This document shows positions 10,812 to 19,454 of a stretch of DNA of 64,000 bases, piece after piece. The notes below the pieces were generated by a model. The model searched no databases. It was given only the letters and a program-made list of their open reading frames with translations, and was not told the DNA's origin. The stretch's first letter is position 1. Each line of letters begins with the position of its first letter. Source of the stretch: Erythrobacter sp. AP23 (GTDB lineage Bacteria > Pseudomonadota > Alphaproteobacteria > Sphingomonadales > Sphingomonadaceae). The DNA lies in the NCBI RefSeq assembly GCF_001542855.1, contig NZ_LNBY01000001.1, positions 62,001 through 126,000 of the forward strand, written 5' to 3'. Made by a program: the position numbers and the translations under genes.

Positions 10812-11491
10812 TGAAACTCTTTGCCAAAGCCATTGCTGCCGCCGCTCTTGCAGGCACAGCAGCCATCGCGACCCCCGCCGCTGCACAGGTCAACGGCATC
10901 GCAACCAGCAGCCCCGAAGCGGTGATCGTGCGCAGTCAGGCGCGCATCAACGCCTACCAGCAGATCGACCAGCAATATTCGGCGCAGATTACCCAGCTGC
11001 GTACGCTTCGCCAGGAAATGCAGACGCTGCAACAGAGCCTCGATACCGATAACAACGGCCAGCTCACGCAGGCCGAAGCGCAGGCCAACCCGACTGTCGT
11101 CCAGCAGATCCAGCAGAAGGAGCAGCAGCTTGCGCAGACGTCGCAGCCGATCGTGCTTGCGCAAACCTACGCCATCGAGCAGCTGATCGACGATTACCAG
11201 AATGTTCAGCAGCAGGTCGTGCAGCAGAAGAATATCCAGCTCTTGCTTACTCCGGACGCCATCCAGTGGGCCCCCGAGGGTGTCAACGTGACGAGCGATC
11301 TCGTGGCGGCAATGAACCAGCGTGTGCCGAGCGTACAGATCACGCCGCCGCAGGGCTGGCGCCCGCGTCAGGAATCGCTGCAGACGCAGCAGACGGTTTC
11401 GCAGGTCCTGCTGGGCGTCGCGCAGCAACAGGCCGCCCAGCAAGCCGCGCAGCAGCAGCAGCAGCCGGCGACGCAGCCGACCGGTCGCTGA
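10811..11491 (+). CDS. skp: OmpH/Skp-family periplasmic chaperone
   Basis: A Skp-like holdase for outer-membrane proteins in transit through the periplasm. The 226-residue product has a clear signal peptide cleaved near AAAQV, then a long coiled-coil-forming region rich in Gln (residues about 45-200), and a Gln/Ala-rich disordered tail. Unusually, residues 78-89 ([12 protein letters not shown]) match a canonical 12-residue EF-hand calcium loop. The start codon overlaps the bamA stop. Length exceeds E. coli Skp (161 aa). The family call comes from context and coiled-coil composition more than from a strict motif. Confidence 0.85.
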   Translation: MKLFAKAIAAAALAGTAAIATPAAAQVNGIATSSPEAVIVRSQARINAYQQIDQQYSAQITQLRTLRQEMQTLQQSLDTDNNGQLTQAEAQANPTVVQQIQQKEQQLAQTSQPIVLAQTYAIEQLIDDYQNVQQQVVQQKNIQLLLTPDAIQWAPEGVNVTSDLVAAMNQRVPSVQITPPQGWRPRQESLQTQQTVSQVLLGVAQQQAAQQAAQQQQQPATQPTGR

Positions 11492-11513
11492 TCGTAGCAG
11501 CAGGAGCAGGGGA

Positions 11514-11966
11514 ATGAGCGAAACCGGTTTCGACGTCGTCGAGGTGCTGAAGCGCCTGCCGCATCGCTATCCCCTGCTGCTGGTCGATCGGGTCAAGGAA
11601 CTGGCCGTCGACGAGCGCATTCATGCGGTCAAGGCGGTCAGCTTCAACGAGGATTTCTTCCAGGGGCATTTCCCCGGCGCGCCGATTATGCCCGGTGTGC
11701 TCCAGATCGAGGCGCTGGCGCAGGCCGCGGGTGTGCTCGCGGTTGAAAGCCTCGGCCTCGCGGGTTCGGGCAAGCTCGTCTACTTCATGGCGATCGAGAA
11801 TGCGAAGTTCCGTGCGCCAGTGACGCCCGGCGTGCTGCTCGATCTGAAGGCCGAATTCGTCCAGAAGCGCTCCCGTGTGTGCAAATTTGCGGGCGAGGCT
11901 TCGGTCGATGGCAAGGTGACCTGTGAAGTGCAGTTTACCGCGATGATTGCCGACGCACCCGAATAA
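11514..11966 (+). CDS. fabZ: 3-hydroxyacyl-[ACP] dehydratase FabZ
   Basis: Dehydrates (3R)-hydroxyacyl-ACP to trans-2-enoyl-ACP in type II fatty acid synthesis. The 150-residue hotdog-fold protein has the [12 protein letters not shown] start, the active-site His52 in [12 protein letters not shown] and Glu66 in the helix [10 protein letters not shown]. The ATG at 11514 has AGGAG and GGGGA upstream and is 22 nt after skp; the upstream extension of the frame is not family-like. In many Gram-negatives lpxD sits just before fabZ and lpxA just after; neither is here. Confidence 0.97.
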   Translation: MSETGFDVVEVLKRLPHRYPLLLVDRVKELAVDERIHAVKAVSFNEDFFQGHFPGAPIMPGVLQIEALAQAAGVLAVESLGLAGSGKLVYFMAIENAKFRAPVTPGVLLDLKAEFVQKRSRVCKFAGEASVDGKVTCEVQFTAMIADAPE

Positions 11967-12061
11967 GGTTGCCAAATTCGGCGCTCGCGGCTATGCGCGC
12001 GCCTTCTCCACAACACAGCTGGACCGGTCGGAACCGTTCCGAGGCTAGAAGGACGTTTACA

Positions 12062-12289
12062 ATGAAGGCCGAAGGTCACCCCGATTACCACATGATCACG
12101 GTCAAGATGACCGATGGTACCGAATTCCAGACGCGCTCCACCTGGGGCAGCGAGGGCGATACGCTGACGCTCGATATCGACCCGACCAGCCACCCGGCAT
12201 GGACCGGCGGCACCAAGCAGATTCAGGAAGGCGGCCGCGTTGCAGCCTTCAACAAGCGTTTCGGCGGCCTGTCGCTCAAGAAGAACTGA
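12062..12289 (+). CDS. rpmE: 50S ribosomal protein L31 (bL31)
   Basis: A small subunit-bridging protein of the large ribosomal subunit. The 75-residue product starts [20 protein letters not shown] and contains no cysteine, so it is the zinc-independent (C-minus) version. AAGGA lies about 8 nt before the ATG. A 95-nt gap separates it from fabZ, so it may have its own promoter. A strong terminator follows 26 nt after the stop. Confidence 0.96.
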   Translation: MKAEGHPDYHMITVKMTDGTEFQTRSTWGSEGDTLTLDIDPTSHPAWTGGTKQIQEGGRVAAFNKRFGGLSLKKN

Positions 12290-12314
12290 GCGCGGCGAGC
12301 CTCGAAGTTTTGGG

Positions 12315-12347
12315 AAGGGCGGTCCTGCGAGGCCGCCCTTTTTGTTT
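12315..12347 (+). terminator. Rho-independent terminator after rpmE
   Basis: An AAGGGCGG stem at 12315-12322 pairs with CCGCCCTT at 12333-12340, with a 10-nt loop and a following TTT-G-TTT run. It closes the long plus-strand block that begins with pyrH. It lies between convergent genes, but only the plus orientation has the T-run. Confidence 0.85.
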
Positions 12348-12354
12348 CGACCGA

Positions 12355-12672
12355 TCAGTCTGCACACTCGATACAGCGCGTCGCGATCGGTCGAGCTTCG
12401 AGGCGGGCGCGTGCGATCTGCTTCCCGCAGCGGCTGCAGGCGCCATAGGTCCCGTTCTCGATCCGCAACAGCGCCATGCGTACCTGTCCGATCTCCTGCC
12501 GCAGGACATCGTCAATTCCTTCCAAGGCTTCGTCGTCCGCGAGATCGACCGCCTGTTCGCTCGAATCTGCGTCGAGCGGGTGGCGCAGGTCATCTTCGAT
12601 GACCTCGGCGCGTGCGAGCAGATCTGCGAGGCGTGTTTGCAGCTTGGCGCGAATATCGCTGTAGTCGGTCAT
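12355..12672 (-). CDS. DksA/TraR-family C4 zinc-finger protein
   Basis: Proteins of this family bind the secondary channel of RNA polymerase or act as small zinc proteins modulating transcription. The 105-residue product has a predicted coiled coil over residues 5-75 and a C-terminal zinc finger with Cys79, Cys82, Cys100 and Cys103 (CSRCG...CIEC). The acidic stretch DLADDEA near 43-49 resembles the DksA coiled-coil tip. ATG 12672 was preferred over GTG 12678 because GGGAG lies 8 nt upstream of it. It is shorter than DksA (about 150 aa), so it is a DksA-like paralogue rather than DksA itself. Confidence 0.85.
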   Translation of the reverse strand: MTDYSDIRAKLQTRLADLLARAEVIEDDLRHPLDADSSEQAVDLADDEALEGIDDVLRQEIGQVRMALLRIENGTYGACSRCGKQIARARLEARPIATRCIECAD

Positions 12673-12740
12673 TACCACACTCCCGATTGGTCCAATTCTC
12701 GCTGACTACCATGAATGCCACGAGCGAAATTTGTCTTGCG

Positions 12741-13163
12741 TCAATTTTCGCTGCGTTCGAACCGCATGATGCCGACGTAGCTGTATTCGCCGCCATCAGC
12801 GGGATGGCTTTGGCCATCGAATACCGGAACCTCGGGCAGATCGTAAATCGTCAACCCGTCCACGCAAGCGAGATTGAGACCGTATTGGTCGGGTTCGGAG
12901 CGCAGTTGGTGGAACGGGTGTATACCGCACTTCGAACAGAACCGGTGCTTCGCCTGCCCGCTGCCGAAGGTATATAGCACAAGGGCATCTCGCCCCGCCG
13001 TGATCTCGAGGCTGGCCATGGGTACATCGAGCATCACCACCCCCTTCATCGCGCAGATCGTGCAATTGCACCGCCGGATTACGGGCTCCTCGGGCATGGT
13101 GAAGCGGAACCGAACCGTCCTGCAATGAGAGCCGCCTTCGTAGATCTTGCCGCCCTCGATCAC
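12741..13163 (-). CDS. GFA (glutathione-dependent formaldehyde-activating)-fold protein
   Basis: A member of the CENP-V/GFA beta-tent fold, a zinc-binding domain whose founding member was linked to S-hydroxymethylglutathione formation. In most homologues the substrate is unknown. The 140-residue product has the cysteine pattern GGSHC near residue 14, CNCTIC around 32-37 and FCSKCG near 75, matching the family's two zinc sites. It lies directly downstream of the dioxygenase gene with a 1-nt gap, so the two are probably co-transcribed. Confidence 0.85.
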   Translation of the reverse strand: MIEGGKIYEGGSHCRTVRFRFTMPEEPVIRRCNCTICAMKGVVMLDVPMASLEITAGRDALVLYTFGSGQAKHRFCSKCGIHPFHQLRSEPDQYGLNLACVDGLTIYDLPEVPVFDGQSHPADGGEYSYVGIMRFERSEN

Positions 13164-13164
13164 C

Positions 13165-13800
13165 TCACCATCCCCAGGGTTTCTCGCGATACCATTTGGT
13201 GATGACGTATTTGAGCCCTTTGCGCACCTTCATGCCGTGGTGGAGCGTATTGGGATTCTCGCTGAGATCGGGGCGGCGGTTGTTCCAGCAGATCAGCTTG
13301 CCCGCCTCGGGCTGGAAGGTTTTTCCCACCGCCTTGAACCGCGTCGCGCCGCCGGCCTCGACGTCGTTAAGATAGATCATGAATGTCCAGGTTCGCTGCC
13401 CGGCAACCGAGCAGTATTTGGCCCAGTCGGAACCGCCCGGATTGAAATAGTCGCAATGCGGTTTAAATTCCTGTCCAACCTCGTAACGCTGGCCTTGCAG
13501 CGGTTCGCCATGCGCCGGATCGATTCCATTCAGCGCATACAGCCGCTCTTCCAGCGATCGCACGGCGGGCTCGTCCGTTTCGAGATCGCATGTCTCGCTG
13601 GTGCGAAAATAGCGATCATCGCCCGCATCGGCGAGCGTCGAGGGACGGCGATCCTGTTCGATCAGGCGAATCAGTTCTTCGCGCAGATCGTGAGGCACGA
13701 AGTCACGCAGTTGAAACAGTTCAAGTTTGTCGCTCGGCACGCGTTGCATTCCTTCGACCATCAGCAAGCGCTCGCTGGAAGATTCGCCGGGACCCTTCAT
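13165..13800 (-). CDS. 2-oxoglutarate/Fe(II) dioxygenase, prolyl 4-hydroxylase type
   Basis: Predicted to hydroxylate a protein or small substrate using Fe(II), O2 and 2-oxoglutarate. With the ATG at 13800 the product is 211 residues. The double-stranded beta-helix metal triad is visible as His115 and Asp117 (KPHCDYF) and His187 (LHHGMKV), with the 2-oxoglutarate-binding Lys197 in GLKYVITKW. EAGGATRF near 148-155 is also typical of P4H proteins. The start is uncertain: the frame is open to a TTG at 13905, and there are ATG codons at 13761 and 13752. The natural substrate is unknown. Confidence 0.85.
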   Translation of the reverse strand: MKGPGESSSERLLMVEGMQRVPSDKLELFQLRDFVPHDLREELIRLIEQDRRPSTLADAGDDRYFRTSETCDLETDEPAVRSLEERLYALNGIDPAHGEPLQGQRYEVGQEFKPHCDYFNPGGSDWAKYCSVAGQRTWTFMIYLNDVEAGGATRFKAVGKTFQPEAGKLICWNNRRPDLSENPNTLHHGMKVRKGLKYVITKWYREKPWGW

Positions 13801-13993
13801 CGCAGCAAGGATAGCGCGCTTGCAGTTCCCGGCAACTGCGAAAGAATGTTGCGCAGGGCGCGGGTGATTGCGATTTTCGCTTCCCAATCGGCCCTCATTG
13901 TGCAACAGGCACGCGCCGTTGCGTTGGGCGGGTTGACGCTGCCGCGCGCAAGCGTATCAGGCCCCCCTTTCCCGGGCGGTTCCGGGGGCATGT

Positions 13994-14071
13994 GGCGATC
14001 GTAGCTCAGTTGGTTAGAGCGCCGGTTTGTGGTACCGGAGGTCGCGGGTTCGAACCCCGTCGATCGCCCCA
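13994..14071 (+). tRNA. tRNA-His (GUG)
   Basis: A cloverleaf with anticodon loop TTGTGGT, anticodon GTG. The acceptor stem 13995-14001 pairs with 14061-14067, and an extra 5' G at 13994 stands opposite C14068, the G-1:C73 identity pair of tRNA-His. The D stem is GCTC/GAGC and the T loop is TTCGAAC. CCA is encoded at 14069-14071. Confidence 0.97.
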
Positions 14072-14123
14072 TTTTCTCCCCTCTTGTTGGCCGTCCTTCA
14101 ACGCTCTTAGGGGGCAAGCAGGC

Positions 14124-15188
14124 ATGACGGCGTTCTGGACCGAAGCGGATTTCGACGACCACGAACTGGTCGAGGTAGTTCGCGATGCGAAACGCGGCCT
14201 GACTGCGATCATCGCGCTGCACTCCACCCATCTCGGCCCAGGCGCGGGAGGTACGCGCTTCTGGCACTATACCGAACCCGCCGATGCCATGCGCGATGCG
14301 CTGCGCCTGTCGCGCGGCATGAGCTACAAGAACGCCATGGCCGGCCTGCCGATGGGTGGTGGCAAGGCAGTCATTCTCGCCGAGAAGGACAAGACCAAGA
14401 CGCCCGAAATGCTCGCTGCCTTCGCCGATGCCGTCGAAGCGCTGGGCGGGCAATATGTTACCGCCGAGGACGTCGGCATATGCGAAGCCGACATGGCAGC
14501 GGTGGCCGAGCGCACGCAATACGTTTCGGGCCTGCCGGTCGAGGGCGAGGATGCGGCTGGCGGAGATCCGGGGCCCTTTACCGCGCTTGGGATTTTCCTC
14601 GGCATCAAGGCTGCGATTCGACACAAGTTGGGCAAGGACAGCGTAGAAGGCGTGCATGTTGCGCTCCAGGGTACCGGCAGCGTTGGCGGCGGTGTCGCCC
14701 GCTTGTTGGCTCGCGACGGCGCCAAGCTGACCCTGTCGGACATCCATCACGACCGCGCCGAAGCCCTGGCCGCCGAGCTCGGCGCGGATACGGCCGCGTC
14801 CGATGCGATAATGTCGGTCGCATGCGATGTCTTCAGTCCCAATGCGCTGGGCGCGATTCTCGATGACGAAGGCATCGCGCGGCTAGATTGCCAGATCGTG
14901 GCAGGCGGTGCGAACAACCAGCTGCGCCGCCCCGAGCATGGGCCCATGCTGGCCGAGCGCGGTATCCTCTATGCGCCCGATTACGTTATCAATGCAGGCG
15001 GAATCATCTCGGTTACTCTCGAGTATCTGTGCCGCAAGGACAAGGCGCCTTGCGACATCAACGAAGTGCGCAAGCGCATCGCGCTGATCCCGGGACGGCT
15101 CGAGCAGATCTGGCACGAAAGCGACAGAAGCGGCGCCTCACCGGATCAGGTTGCCGACCGCATGGCGCAGGAACTGATCGGTCGCTGA
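14124..15188 (+). CDS. Leucine/Glu/Phe/Val dehydrogenase family protein
   Basis: An NAD-dependent oxidative deaminase of branched-chain or aromatic amino acids. The 354-residue product has the catalytic-lysine motif PMGGGKAVI (Lys81), a second substrate lysine in MSYKNA (Lys69), HLGPGAGGTR near the N-terminus and a Rossmann GTGSVG at 183-188. ATG 14124 gives a family-like start; the frame is open into the tRNA region, where no gene is expected. The length and motifs are closest to leucine dehydrogenase, but phenylalanine or valine specificity cannot be excluded by eye. Confidence 0.9.
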   Translation: MTAFWTEADFDDHELVEVVRDAKRGLTAIIALHSTHLGPGAGGTRFWHYTEPADAMRDALRLSRGMSYKNAMAGLPMGGGKAVILAEKDKTKTPEMLAAFADAVEALGGQYVTAEDVGICEADMAAVAERTQYVSGLPVEGEDAAGGDPGPFTALGIFLGIKAAIRHKLGKDSVEGVHVALQGTGSVGGGVARLLARDGAKLTLSDIHHDRAEALAAELGADTAASDAIMSVACDVFSPNALGAILDDEGIARLDCQIVAGGANNQLRRPEHGPMLAERGILYAPDYVINAGGIISVTLEYLCRKDKAPCDINEVRKRIALIPGRLEQIWHESDRSGASPDQVADRMAQELIGR

Positions 15189-15247
15189 ACTGCGCTCTTG
15201 CGACGCCGGGTGAGCGCTGTCAAAGCGGGGCGGAACGGTAATTTTCG

Positions 15248-15970
15248 ATGCACGGCTTCGCGAACCCCAAACGCTTCCTCACGCTCGCCAGCTTGCTGAC
15301 CCCGCTGTTGTTGGTCGGCGGCCTGCTAGTGAGCGCTGCGGCGCTCTATTGGGGCCTGTTTCACGTCCCGCCCGATCGATTGATGGGGGAAACGGTACGA
15401 ATTCTGTTCCTTCACGTTCCAGCCGCATGGCTGGGAATGGGGGGATGGAGCGCGATTGCGATTGCCAGCCTCGTCTTCCTCGTCTGGCGGCACCCACTGG
15501 CCGCGCTTGCCGCCCGCGCCGCGGCGGTGCCGGGGCTGGTCTTTACAGTGATATGCCTTGCCACCGGTTCGATCTGGGGGCGCCCGACCTGGGGCACGTG
15601 GTGGGTGTGGGACGGCCGACTGACGAGCATGCTGGTGCTGGCCTTTCTTTATCTCGCCTATATCGCGCTGGCACAGGCAGCCGAGCGTGAGGGTGTATCC
15701 GCGCGCATTCCGGCGATCTTCGGCCTGCTCGGCGCAATCAACATCCCGATCATCAACCGCAGCGTCGTGTGGTGGAACTCGCTCCACCAGCCTCCGAGCA
15801 TAACGATGGGTAAGAGCGCCATCGACGGCGAATTTCTGGCGCCGCTGCTGGTCGCGGTGCTGGGCTTCTCGCTTGTGTTCGGAGGTGTGGTCCTCGCCCG
15901 CATGCGCGCATTACTTGCCGATATCCAGGCCGAGGCGCGCCTGCGTCGCCGGGCGATGGAGTCTGCATGA
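15248..15970 (+). CDS. ccmC: Heme exporter/handling protein CcmC
   Basis: An inner-membrane protein that loads heme onto CcmE for cytochrome c maturation. The 240-residue product has six hydrophobic helices and the tryptophan-rich heme motif WGTWWVWDGRLTS near residues 117-129. Conserved histidines lie in the periplasmic loops before and after it (FLHVPAAW, NSLHQPP). It is the first gene of a seven-gene run, ccmCDEFGHI, in which each gene overlaps the next by 4 nt. ccmA and ccmB are not in this window. Confidence 0.97.
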   Translation: MHGFANPKRFLTLASLLTPLLLVGGLLVSAAALYWGLFHVPPDRLMGETVRILFLHVPAAWLGMGGWSAIAIASLVFLVWRHPLAALAARAAAVPGLVFTVICLATGSIWGRPTWGTWWVWDGRLTSMLVLAFLYLAYIALAQAAEREGVSARIPAIFGLLGAINIPIINRSVVWWNSLHQPPSITMGKSAIDGEFLAPLLVAVLGFSLVFGGVVLARMRALLADIQAEARLRRRAMESA

Positions 15971-16110
15971 TGAGGGAAGCGCTCGACCAGTGGGATTTCG
16001 TTGTCGCAGCCTATGCGGTGGGTATCGTCGGCACGCTTGCCATGGTGGCTTGGGCGTGGATCGACATGAAGCGTGCGGAAAAGCGCCGCGCGGAGAGCAG
16101 GCGTAAATGA
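15967..16110 (+). CDS. ccmD: Heme exporter protein CcmD
   Basis: A 47-residue single-helix membrane protein that stabilises the CcmC-CcmE complex. It has a short acidic start (MMREALDQWDF), one hydrophobic helix at about 13-33 and a strongly basic tail (KRAEKRRAESRRK), the pattern expected for CcmD. It overlaps both neighbours by 4 nt (ATGA). Confidence 0.9.
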   Translation: MMREALDQWDFVVAAYAVGIVGTLAMVAWAWIDMKRAEKRRAESRRK

Positions 16111-16577
16111 ACGCATTGAAACCCAAGCACCAGCGGCTCGTTCTGGTCGTCCTTGCCTTGGTTGCACTGGTCGGGGCGGGCCTTCTGGCGGCGTATGCCC
16201 TGCGCAACCAGGCGAGCTACTTCTACCTCCCCGAGCAGATGTTAGCCGACCCGCCCGAAGTGGGTCAGGCAGTACGGCTTGGCGGCATGGTCGAGGAAGG
16301 CTCGCTGCACACCGCCGCCGACGGCATCACGCTGACCTTTGCCGTTACAGGCAATGACGGTTCGCGCGTGCCGGTCCGTTTCAGCGGCATCGCGCCCGAC
16401 CTCTTCGTCGAAGGTTCGGGCGTGGTGGCCGAGGGGCGCCTCGGCGCCGATGGCACTTTCGTGGCCGACAACCTCCTCGCAAAGCATGATGAGAATTACG
16501 TCCCGCGCGAGCTGCAGGAAATGGAGCAGCACCAGGCCGCTAAGATGGCCGAGGAAACGACGGTCGGTCTCGAATGA
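16107..16577 (+). CDS. ccmE: Heme chaperone CcmE
   Basis: A membrane-anchored periplasmic chaperone that carries heme covalently from CcmC to CcmF. The 156-residue product has an N-terminal basic segment and one anchor helix (residues 10-30), then an OB-fold domain. The heme-binding histidine is His127 in LLAKHDENYVP, with Tyr131 as the second conserved residue. Overlaps of 4 nt on both sides show tight coupling with ccmD and ccmF. Confidence 0.97.
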   Translation: MNALKPKHQRLVLVVLALVALVGAGLLAAYALRNQASYFYLPEQMLADPPEVGQAVRLGGMVEEGSLHTAADGITLTFAVTGNDGSRVPVRFSGIAPDLFVEGSGVVAEGRLGADGTFVADNLLAKHDENYVPRELQEMEQHQAAKMAEETTVGLE

Positions 16578-18529
16578 TTGCAGAACTCGGCCTTGCAGCC
16601 CTGTGGCTCGCCGCGGCGCTAGCCGCATTGCAGATGATCGCGGGCTTCATGGCGGTGCGTCAGGGCGCTTCGAGCGAGCTTGCCAGCCTGATCCGCCCTG
16701 CCGCGGTGGTGCAGGGCGTGTTGGTGACTTTCTCCTTCGCCATGCTGGTATGGTTGTTCGCGATCACCGATCTCTCAGTGAAGCTGGTGGCCTCGAATTC
16801 CCATTCCATGAAACCGCTGATCTTCAAGCTCTCGGGTAGTTTCGGAAATCATGAGGGCTCGATGCTGCTGTGGGTTATGGTGATGGGCCTTGCCGGCGCA
16901 CTGATCGCCGCGGTCGAAAAGCGCCTGCCGGAAAATACGATGAATGCGACGCTGGCAGCGCAGGGCGTGGTTTCGCTTGGTTTCTACGCCTTCCTGCTGC
17001 TGAGTTCGAACCCCTTCGAGCGCCTTCCGACACCGGCAGCGGAAGGCATGGGCTTAAACCCGCTGCTGCAGGATATCGGCCTCGTCTTCCATCCGCCTAC
17101 GCTCTATCTGGGCTATGTCGGCCTTTCGGTTGCCTTCAGCTTCGCAGTGGGCGCATTGCTTACACGACAGGTGACGCCGAATTTCGCACGCGCGATGCGA
17201 CCCTGGGTCCTGGGCGCCTGGGTGATGCTGACTATCGGGATCACCGCGGGAAGTTATTGGGCCTATTACGAACTCGGCTGGGGTGGCTGGTGGTTCTGGG
17301 ACCCGGTGGAAAACGCCTCGCTCATGCCATGGCTCGCCGCGACTGCGCTGCTCCATTCGGCGAGTGTCCTCGCCAGCCGCGACGCCTTGCGCACCTGGAC
17401 CATCATGCTCGGCGTGGTCGCATTTTCGATGAGCATGGTGGGCACCTTCCTCGTGCGTTCGGGCATCCTCACCAGCGTGCATGCCTTCGCGGTCGACCCG
17501 GAACGCGGCACCTTCATCCTAGTCTTGCTCGGCATTTTCATCGGTGGGGCGCTGCTGCTATTCGCCCTGCGCGCGAATACGATCAGGGAGGGGGAGCGGT
17601 TCGCGCTGGCCAGCCGTGAGGGGGCGCTGGTGTTCAACAACGTCATGTTGAGCGCGATTCTCGCCATCGTCTTACTCGGCACGCTCTACCCACTTCTGAC
17701 CGAGGCGTTCGACGTGCGCGTTTCGGTCGGTCCGCCTTACTTCAATCCCGTAGGGGCGATCTTCACCATCCCGATGTTCGCCGTCATGGCGGTGGGACCG
17801 CTGCTGCGTTGGCGGCAGGACCGGATCGACCGGATCGGCAAGGAAGTCGCCCTGTTTGCCGCGCTGGTGCTGGCCGCGCTGGTCCTGGTGAGCCTGCTTT
17901 CCGAGATTGCCATCCTGCCGCTGCTGGGTCTTGCATTCGGTCTCGGCTTGGCCGTCGCCAGCCTGATGCCGCTACGCAGGCGCAAGCTTTCGCGCACGCC
18001 GCTGTCCACCTGGGGGATGATCGTGGCGCATTTCGGTGTCGCCGTTGCGCTGCTCGGCATGGCGAGCGAAAGCGCTTTTACCGAGGAACGGCTGGCCGCG
18101 GTCGAGGAAGGCGGCAGCGCCACAGTCGGGCCGTGGACGGTGGTCCTACAGGGGGTCGAACCCGTCGCCGGACCAAACTGGACCGCGATCGAAGGACGGC
18201 TTGCGGCAAGCTATGGCGGAGGCGAGGCTCGGGTCCTCACCCCGCAATCGCGAAACTTTTGGGCGCCGCTGCAGCAAACCACCGAAAGCGCACTCTCTAC
18301 CCGCTGGAACGGCCAGCTCTATGCCGTGGTCGGCGACCGCGCGGCCGATGGGCGCTGGCAATTGCGGCTATGGTGGAAGCCCTTCGTAACGCTGATCTGG
18401 TATGGCGGACTGCTGATTGCGCTGGGGGGTGTCCTTGCGTTGGTCGGCCGGGTCCATAGCGATCTGCGACACCGGCGCCTCGCTTCGCGCATTGCCGAAC
18501 GGCGCGCCGACCGGGAGGCGGTCGCATGA
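16574..18529 (+). CDS. ccmF: Heme lyase subunit CcmF
   Basis: The large inner-membrane subunit of the cytochrome c heme lyase, which receives heme from CcmE and attaches it to apocytochrome CxxCH motifs with CcmH and CcmI. The 651-residue product is rich in transmembrane helices and has the WWD signature GWGGWWFWDPVENASLMPW near residues 234-252. Length is normal for the family. It overlaps ccmE and ccmG by 4 nt. Confidence 0.98.
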   Translation: MIAELGLAALWLAAALAALQMIAGFMAVRQGASSELASLIRPAAVVQGVLVTFSFAMLVWLFAITDLSVKLVASNSHSMKPLIFKLSGSFGNHEGSMLLWVMVMGLAGALIAAVEKRLPENTMNATLAAQGVVSLGFYAFLLLSSNPFERLPTPAAEGMGLNPLLQDIGLVFHPPTLYLGYVGLSVAFSFAVGALLTRQVTPNFARAMRPWVLGAWVMLTIGITAGSYWAYYELGWGGWWFWDPVENASLMPWLAATALLHSASVLASRDALRTWTIMLGVVAFSMSMVGTFLVRSGILTSVHAFAVDPERGTFILVLLGIFIGGALLLFALRANTIREGERFALASREGALVFNNVMLSAILAIVLLGTLYPLLTEAFDVRVSVGPPYFNPVGAIFTIPMFAVMAVGPLLRWRQDRIDRIGKEVALFAALVLAALVLVSLLSEIAILPLLGLAFGLGLAVASLMPLRRRKLSRTPLSTWGMIVAHFGVAVALLGMASESAFTEERLAAVEEGGSATVGPWTVVLQGVEPVAGPNWTAIEGRLAASYGGGEARVLTPQSRNFWAPLQQTTESALSTRWNGQLYAVVGDRAADGRWQLRLWWKPFVTLIWYGGLLIALGGVLALVGRVHSDLRHRRLASRIAERRADREAVA

Positions 18530-19050
18530 GCTGGCGTCTTTGGGTCCCGCTGTTCGCTTTCGCGCTGTTCGTCGGCCTTGCCGCCTACCAGCTCACGCAG
18601 CCCAAGGACGAATTCGTCCAGAGCCGCATGGTCGGCGAGGAATTGCCCTATTTCGAGCTTCCGCCCGCGATGGACGGTGTCGAAGGCGTGTCCAATGCAA
18701 GTTTTGCCGACGGCCAGCCGCGCCTGCTCAATATCTGGGCGAGCTGGTGTCTGCCATGCATCGCCGAGGCACCGCATCTCGAAAGCCTGAAAGAGCAGGG
18801 CGCCGAAATCGTGGGCGTCGCTATTCGTGACCGGCCTGAGGACGTTGCGCGTTTCCTCGCGCAGCACGGCAATCCTTACAGCAGGATAGGACGTGACGAT
18901 CTGTCCGAAGTACAACTCGCCATCGGATCGTCGGGCGTGCCCGAAACCTTCGTCATCGATGGCAGTGGGGTGATCCGTCACCAGCACATCGGCGATATCC
19001 GGGCCGATGACGTGCCACGCCTGCTGGCAGAGCTGGAGAAGGCCCGGTGA
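18526..19050 (+). CDS. ccmG: Thiol:disulfide interchange protein CcmG (DsbE)
   Basis: A membrane-anchored periplasmic thioredoxin-like reductant that keeps apocytochrome c or CcmH thiols reduced. The 174-residue product has an N-terminal anchor helix (residues 4-22) and the active site WASWCLPC with Cys75 and Cys78. A cis-proline loop (SGVPETF) near residue 144 completes the thioredoxin fold. It lies inside the ccm operon with 4-nt overlaps. Confidence 0.96.
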   Translation: MSWRLWVPLFAFALFVGLAAYQLTQPKDEFVQSRMVGEELPYFELPPAMDGVEGVSNASFADGQPRLLNIWASWCLPCIAEAPHLESLKEQGAEIVGVAIRDRPEDVARFLAQHGNPYSRIGRDDLSEVQLAIGSSGVPETFVIDGSGVIRHQHIGDIRADDVPRLLAELEKAR

Positions 19051-19454
19051 TCCGCCCTCTCGTCGTTTCGTTCATCTTGATGCTCGCCTTCCCGCTTGCC
19101 GCCCAGCAGAGCATGCCGCCGGCACCCTATGCCTACCGCCAGCTCGACGATCCGGTGCAGGAGGCTGCCGCACAGGACCTCATGGAGACGCTGCGCTGCC
19201 TGAAATGCCAGTCGCAATCGATCGCCGATAGCGATGCGCCGATGGCGGGCGATATGCGTCACCAGGTCCGTATCCGGATCGCCGCGGGTGAAAGCCCCGA
19301 CCAGATCCGCGGCTGGCTGACGCAGCGCTATGGCGACTATGTGAGCTATAAGCCGGTGGTAAGTGCGACGACCTGGCCGCTGTTTGCCATACCCATCCTG
19401 CTTTTGGCGCTCGCGGGCGGGGTGCTCCTCGGCAGGTACCGGAGGCGCGCATGA
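19047..19454 (+). CDS. ccmH: Cytochrome c maturation protein CcmH
   Basis: A thiol-redox component of the heme lyase that handles the apocytochrome CxxCH cysteines. The 135-residue product has a cleavable signal peptide and the LRCLKCQSQSIADSDA motif with Cys51 and Cys54. A conserved MRHQVRIRIAAGES helix and GDYVSYKP follow, then a C-terminal membrane helix. This is the short CcmH form; the TPR part is encoded separately by the next gene (ccmI). Confidence 0.96.
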   Translation: MIRPLVVSFILMLAFPLAAQQSMPPAPYAYRQLDDPVQEAAAQDLMETLRCLKCQSQSIADSDAPMAGDMRHQVRIRIAAGESPDQIRGWLTQRYGDYVSYKPVVSATTWPLFAIPILLLALAGGVLLGRYRRRA

